Shown in pieces: positions 42,343 to 45,966 of a stretch of 45,966 nucleotides of DNA (its first letter is position 1; every line of letters starts with the position of its first letter). The position numbers and the translations under genes are program-made. Origin of the DNA: Deltaproteobacteria bacterium HGW-Deltaproteobacteria-3 (lineage in GTDB: Bacteria; Desulfobacterota; Desulfobulbia; Desulfobulbales; Desulfurivibrionaceae); the NCBI GenBank assembly GCA_002841785.1, contig PHAW01000005.1:1-45966 (forward strand). The letters run 5' to 3'. The notes beneath the pieces are model-generated. The model worked only from the letters and a program-made list of their open reading frames with translations. It was not told the DNA's origin and did not search any database.

Positions 42343-43368
42343 TCAGTGATCCCCGGCAGACGCCTCGCTCTTGGCGAAAAAGGCGCAAGCCCTTTCCCTT
42401 GCTTGCGCCAGGGAACCGCTGGATTGCACACCCGAAGCAAAATGATGCCCAAAGGGATAGTTCTTGGCGAAATAATGGGTGAATTCCTTGAGGCGGCCCA
42501 GACGCCGTTCCGGCAGGAAGCTTTCCTCAAGCAGCTCGATGAAGCGCAGATACAGGGCCGGCTTGTTCACCGCCCCGACCTCAGGGCCAAGGTTGTACAG
42601 CCCGTGGGCCAGCTCGGCGAAGATCCAAGGTTGGATAGCCGCACCCCGGCCGATCATGAGGCCGTCCGCCCCTGATTGGGCCAGGCAGTTCCGGGCGTCC
42701 TCCACCGAAAAAATCCCGCCGTTGGCCACAACCGGGATGGTCACCCAGCTCTTCACCTTTCCAACCCACGGCCAGCGCGGCTTGCGCACGAACGGCTCAC
42801 CCCGGAGCCTGGCGTGGACGGAAAGCAGATCAATCCCCTCTCCCTCCAGCATCCGGCAGAAATCGCGCAGCTTGTCCTCATCCAGGGTCTCGCCCAGCCG
42901 GATTTTGGCGGTAAGCGGCAGCTCGGTCTGCTTTCTCGCCGCCGCCACCAGGGTCTGCACCAGCGCGGGCTCCTCCATGAGACGGCTGCCCGCCCCCATG
43001 CGGCGGACGGTGGGCGCCGGACAGCCCAGATTGAGGTCAATGACCTCTGCCTGCAATGCGTGCAGTTTGGCAATGGCAGGGGCGACCTCCTCCACCCGGC
43101 TGACCAGCAGTTGATACGACAGGGGGATTTCCTGGGGGGCACGGACCAGATAGGGGGAGAGGGCCGCGTTTTCCATGGGCAGCCGCTTGGCGGAGAGCAT
43201 CTCGGTGGACAACAGGCCGATGGGGCCCTGTTCCAGAATGAGCCGCCGCAGGGCAGAATGGGTCAAGCCGGCCATGGGCGCCAGAAAGAGCGGGGGGGAA
43301 ATCTCCAGCCCCTTCAGCCGGATGGACTGCACCTTATCCATGCAGGGCTTTCCGGTGGTATTTTTCAT
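42343..43368 (-). CDS. tRNA-dihydrouridine synthase family protein
   Basis: This encodes 341 residues. The Dus FMN-binding barrel is recognised from PLFLAPMAGLTHSALRRLI, DLNLGCPAPTVRRMGAGSRLM (catalytic Cys116), LTAKIRLG, LLSVHARLR, and VVANGGIFSVEDA with GADGLMIGRGAAIQPWIF. The enzyme reduces uridine to dihydrouridine in tRNA using FMN and NAD(P)H. DusB-type most closely by motif. It lies 16 bases after the C_GCAxxG gene and is probably co-transcribed. Confidence 0.93.
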   Translation of the reverse strand: MKNTTGKPCMDKVQSIRLKGLEISPPLFLAPMAGLTHSALRRLILEQGPIGLLSTEMLSAKRLPMENAALSPYLVRAPQEIPLSYQLLVSRVEEVAPAIAKLHALQAEVIDLNLGCPAPTVRRMGAGSRLMEEPALVQTLVAAARKQTELPLTAKIRLGETLDEDKLRDFCRMLEGEGIDLLSVHARLRGEPFVRKPRWPWVGKVKSWVTIPVVANGGIFSVEDARNCLAQSGADGLMIGRGAAIQPWIFAELAHGLYNLGPEVGAVNKPALYLRFIELLEESFLPERRLGRLKEFTHYFAKNYPFGHHFASGVQSSGSLAQARERACAFFAKSEASAGDH

Positions 43369-43384
43369 GCAAACATAACATGGC

Positions 43385-43930
43385 TTATTCCCGGCCCAGC
43401 AGTTTGCGGCCCAGCGCCCCTATTTTGGATTCCCGGTTCCCGAGAAAATCCAGATCAGCCTTGGCCTCCAGCTCCGGCCGCTGCGCAAGAATCAATTCGG
43501 CCGCGATTTCAGCCCCGCCCACGGTCAGCTCCTTGCAGGTGGCGCCGTTTTTTTCCTTGCGCCGCCTGAGCAGCACCCGGCAGCAGGTGGCGGAGAACCG
43601 GGCGCGGAAACGGTCGTGCATCTCCTTGGCAACCTTTTCAAACTCCTTGGCCTTCATCCCGCCTGGTTGCCGCGGCCCGAGAAAAAGGCTGATGGCAACC
43701 TCGGCCCCGGCCAGCGCGCCGCAAGTGCACCCGGCTCCCCCCATGCCGTGGCAGAAACCTGAGCCAAGGCGAACGGCCAGTTCAGGGCTGAGATCGCCGC
43801 GAAACCCCTGATTGATGACGACAATCACCGATTCGGAACAGCAGTAGCCCCGGGCCGAAAAGATATTGGCTGCCCGTTGGCCGATCAGCTCGATGATGCG
43901 GGGTGTGTTTTCTTGGTTTTTCATGTTCAT
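43385..43930 (-). CDS. C_GCAxxG_C_C family redox protein
   Basis: This encodes 181 residues from ATG 43930; ATG 43924 is equally possible. The pattern is YCCSESV, then GAGCTCGALAGAEVAISLFLG, then CC in FSATCCRVLL and NGATCKELT, which is the C_GCAxxG_C_C family (a metal- or redox-centre protein). It is followed by a charged C-terminal extension ending in LGRKLLGRE. It shares its strand with the dus gene and probably its transcript. Confidence 0.9.
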   Translation of the reverse strand: MNMKNQENTPRIIELIGQRAANIFSARGYCCSESVIVVINQGFRGDLSPELAVRLGSGFCHGMGGAGCTCGALAGAEVAISLFLGPRQPGGMKAKEFEKVAKEMHDRFRARFSATCCRVLLRRRKEKNGATCKELTVGGAEIAAELILAQRPELEAKADLDFLGNRESKIGALGRKLLGRE

Positions 43931-43976
43931 TCCAGTGTTGTTCGGTTGGGGAATTGCAGTATCAAACAAAACGTCC

Positions 43977-44088
43977 AAATCCCCCCTGGCCCCCCTTTGC
44001 CAAAGTGGGGAAATCAATCTTTCCCTTTGCGTTAAGTGGGGGGCACTTCATACTTCCCCCTTTAACAAAGGGGGATTGAGAGGGATTT
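43977..44088. repeat. MITE-like intergenic repeat with imperfect terminal inverted repeats
   Basis: The left end AAATCCCCCCTGGCCCCCCT and the right end, whose complement reads AAATCCCTCTCAATCCCCCT, form imperfect terminal inverted repeats of about 23 bases around 112 bases in total. The inner part also folds. This C/G-run repeat type occurs in many bacterial genomes between genes. It does not encode a protein. Confidence 0.7.
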
Positions 44089-44191
44089 ACCGAGCGACGA
44101 TGCAGCCCCGGACAATGACCATTTCATCCCGTTGCCAAAAAGACCAACCCAAAACTCATCCCGCCCCAGCCACGACCATCCCATATACCAC

Positions 44192-44228
44192 AAAAGGCCG
44201 GCCGGATCACCCACAATCCCGGCCGGCC
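44192..44228 (-). terminator. Terminator of clpB (minus strand)
   Basis: GGCCGGCCGG (44196-44205) pairs with CCGGCCGGCC (44219-44228). On the minus strand it runs into TTTT (44195-44192). It lies 34 bases past the clpB stop. Confidence 0.85.
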
Positions 44229-44261
44229 CTTAACCTTGCGCCTTTAACCTGTAACCTCTCT

Positions 44262-45966
44262 TCATCCCCTGCCGAAGGTAAGCCCTGCCTCGCCGCGGTC
44301 CACCACGATGGTATCGCCCTCACCAAAGGTGCCATCCAGGATCTTCATGGCCAGGCCGTCCTGGACATAGCGCTGGATGGCGCGCTTGAGCGGCCTTGCC
44401 CCGTAACTCGGGTCGTAGCCCACCTCGATCAGGTACTCCTTGGCCGCGCCGGTCAGGCTGACGGTGAACTTCTGCTCTGCCAGCCGCTGGGTGAGCAGCG
44501 CCACCTGGATGTCGATGATCCGGGCAAGATGCTCCTTGCCCAGGGAGTGGAAGATGATGATCTCGTCGATCCGGTTCAAGAACTCGGGCCGGAACTGGGC
44601 GTGGAGGATGGCGTCGATCTGGGTCTGCATCTCGGCCCGCCTCCCCTCGCCCATCTCCATGATCATCTGGCTGCCCAGGTTCGAGGTCATGATCAGGATG
44701 GTGTTCTTGAAATCCACGGTTCTGCCCTTGCCGTCGGTTAACCGGCCGTCGTCCAGAATCTGCAGCAGCACATTGAACACATCCGGATGCGCCTTTTCGA
44801 TCTCATCAAAGAGGATGACCGAATATGGCCTGCGCCGCACCGCCTCGGTGAGATAGCCGCCCTCCTCGTAGCCCACATAGCCCGGAGGCGCGCCGATCAG
44901 GCGGGAGACCGAATGTTTTTCCATGAACTCGGACATGTCAATCCGGACCATGGCCTTTTCCGTGTCAAAAAGAAAATGGGCCAGGCTCCGGGCCAGCTCG
45001 GTCTTGCCCACCCCGGTGGGGCCTAAAAAGATGAAGGAGCCCAGGGGCCGGTTGGGGTCCTGGAGCCCGGCCCGGGCACGGCGCACCGCGTTGGCCACGG
45101 CAGCAATGGCCTCCTGCTGGCCCACCACCCGGCGGGCCAGTTCGGTGTCGGCGTGGACCAGCTTTTCCTTTTCCCCGGAGAGCAAGCGGTCCACCGGGAT
45201 GCCGGTCCACTTGGCCACCACCTGGGCCACATCCTCCTCATCCACCTCTTCTTTCAGCATCTTGCGATCCTGCTGGATCTCGGCCAGATGGGCGTTCTCC
45301 GCAGCGAGCTGCTTTTCCAGCTCCACGATCTTGCCGTAGCGGATCTCCGCCACGCGGCTGAGATCGCCCTGGCGCTCGGCCTGCTGCTCGGCAACCCTCG
45401 CTTCGTCGATGCCGCTCTTGATGGTGCGGATCTTCTGGATGATGTCCCGCTCAAGATGCCAGTGCCCCTTCATACTGGTAAGGGTCTCGTTGAGTTCGGC
45501 CAGCTCGCCCTCGATCTTGGACAATCGCTCCTTGGAGGCAGCATCGCTTTCCTTTTTCAGCGCCTCCCGCTCGATCTCCAGCATGATCTTCTTGCGCTCC
45601 ACCTCGTCGATCTCGGTGGGCATGGAATCGATCTCGATCCGCAGCCGGGAGGCCGCCTCGTCGATGAGGTCGATGGCCTTGTCCGGCAGGAAGCGGTCGG
45701 TGATATAGCGGTTGGACAGGGTCGCCGCCGCGACGGTGGCCGAATCCTTGATCCGCACCCCGTGGTGGACCTCGTATTTTTCCTTGATCCCGCGCAGGAT
45801 GGCGATGGTATCGTCAAGGCTCGGCTCCTGCACCAGAACCTGCTGGAAGCGGCGCTCAAAGGCGGCATCCTTTTCGATGTACTTGCGGTATTCGTTCAGG
45901 GTGGTGGCGCCGACGCAGTGCAGCTCGCCCCGGGCCAGGGCGGGCTTGAGCATGTTGGAGGCGTCC
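44262..45966 (-). CDS. clpB: ClpB disaggregase, C-terminal part (cut by window edge)
   Basis: 568 codons are visible, ending at the window edge; the N-terminal domain and first Walker A are outside. What is visible is the end of NBD1 ([54 protein letters not shown]), then the coiled-coil middle domain typical of ClpB (about 130 residues). NBD2 follows with Walker [12 protein letters not shown], Walker [12 protein letters not shown] and sensor 2 [10 protein letters not shown]. The middle domain distinguishes it from ClpA. It disaggregates proteins with DnaK. Confidence 0.97.
   Translation of the reverse strand, partial: DASNMLKPALARGELHCVGATTLNEYRKYIEKDAAFERRFQQVLVQEPSLDDTIAILRGIKEKYEVHHGVRIKDSATVAAATLSNRYITDRFLPDKAIDLIDEAASRLRIEIDSMPTEIDEVERKKIMLEIEREALKKESDAASKERLSKIEGELAELNETLTSMKGHWHLERDIIQKIRTIKSGIDEARVAEQQAERQGDLSRVAEIRYGKIVELEKQLAAENAHLAEIQQDRKMLKEEVDEEDVAQVVAKWTGIPVDRLLSGEKEKLVHADTELARRVVGQQEAIAAVANAVRRARAGLQDPNRPLGSFIFLGPTGVGKTELARSLAHFLFDTEKAMVRIDMSEFMEKHSVSRLIGAPPGYVGYEEGGYLTEAVRRRPYSVILFDEIEKAHPDVFNVLLQILDDGRLTDGKGRTVDFKNTILIMTSNLGSQMIMEMGEGRRAEMQTQIDAILHAQFRPEFLNRIDEIIIFHSLGKEHLARIIDIQVALLTQRLAEQKFTVSLTGAAKEYLIEVGYDPSYGARPLKRAIQRYVQDGLAMKILDGTFGEGDTIVVDRGEAGLTFGRG

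Overview
The window looks like chromosomal DNA of an anaerobic, GC-rich Desulfobacterota bacterium, probably near Desulfobulbales. This is inferred from protein families (an HdrA/MvhD electron-transfer module, a double-cubane reductase with its ASKHA activase, a multiheme cytochrome c, DUF6178, a NtrC-type two-component pair). No 16S rRNA gene or other formal taxonomic marker is present. GC-rich genes produce long antisense open frames, which I left out.

Layout. (1) 1-2482: tRNA-Cys, then an AT-richer accessory island with two short ORFs for an exported Cys-rich peptide, a 77-residue peptide ending in a Cys-rich tail, and a radical SAM/SPASM enzyme coupled to it. This looks like a small RiPP locus. 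It is followed by an internally deleted DUF6868 gene. (2) 2525-5526: a MliC-like lipoprotein, a YihY/BrkB membrane protein and a DUF6178 protein. (3) 5668-9158 (minus): a four-gene Mla/Pqi-type lipid transport operon (permease, ATPase, MCE protein, lipoprotein). (4) 9438-14625: an eight-heme cytochrome with a frameshift, divergent from a membrane histidine kinase and a sigma-54 response regulator. The intergenic region holds a helically phased array of GGTGCA-N3-TGCACC palindromes and a sigma-54-like promoter facing the cytochrome. (5) 14789-20267: a long CheZ, a PilZ protein, an isochorismatase-fold hydrolase, asnS, a methyltransferase and a cold-shock protein.

(6) 20760-28193 is the most striking block. 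It is a tightly packed plus-strand operon: a double-module HdrA, MvhD, an IscA/HesB-like protein with a Cys/Gly tail, a half-size rhodanese, an exported tandem rhodanese, a double-cubane-cluster reductase, its ATP-dependent activase and a small Cys-rich protein. Together these suggest flavin-based electron transfer feeding an ATP-gated, very low-potential reductase, tied to sulfane-sulfur handling. The substrate is unknown. A RelE-like toxin-fold protein follows.

(7) 29012-35018: MarC, a tandem universal stress protein coupled to a P2-type cation ATPase, an HDOD protein and a YecA/SEC-C protein. (8) 35037-42187 (minus): a type I restriction-modification operon in the order R, four-helix-bundle protein, M, RhuM-Fic, S. 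The two non-hsd genes are bounded by copies of a short AATGGAGAATGCAGAATG-type repeat that also supplies their first codons. (9) 42343-45966 (minus): a tRNA-dihydrouridine synthase, a C_GCAxxG_C_C protein, a MITE-like repeat, and the C-terminal part of clpB, cut by the window edge.
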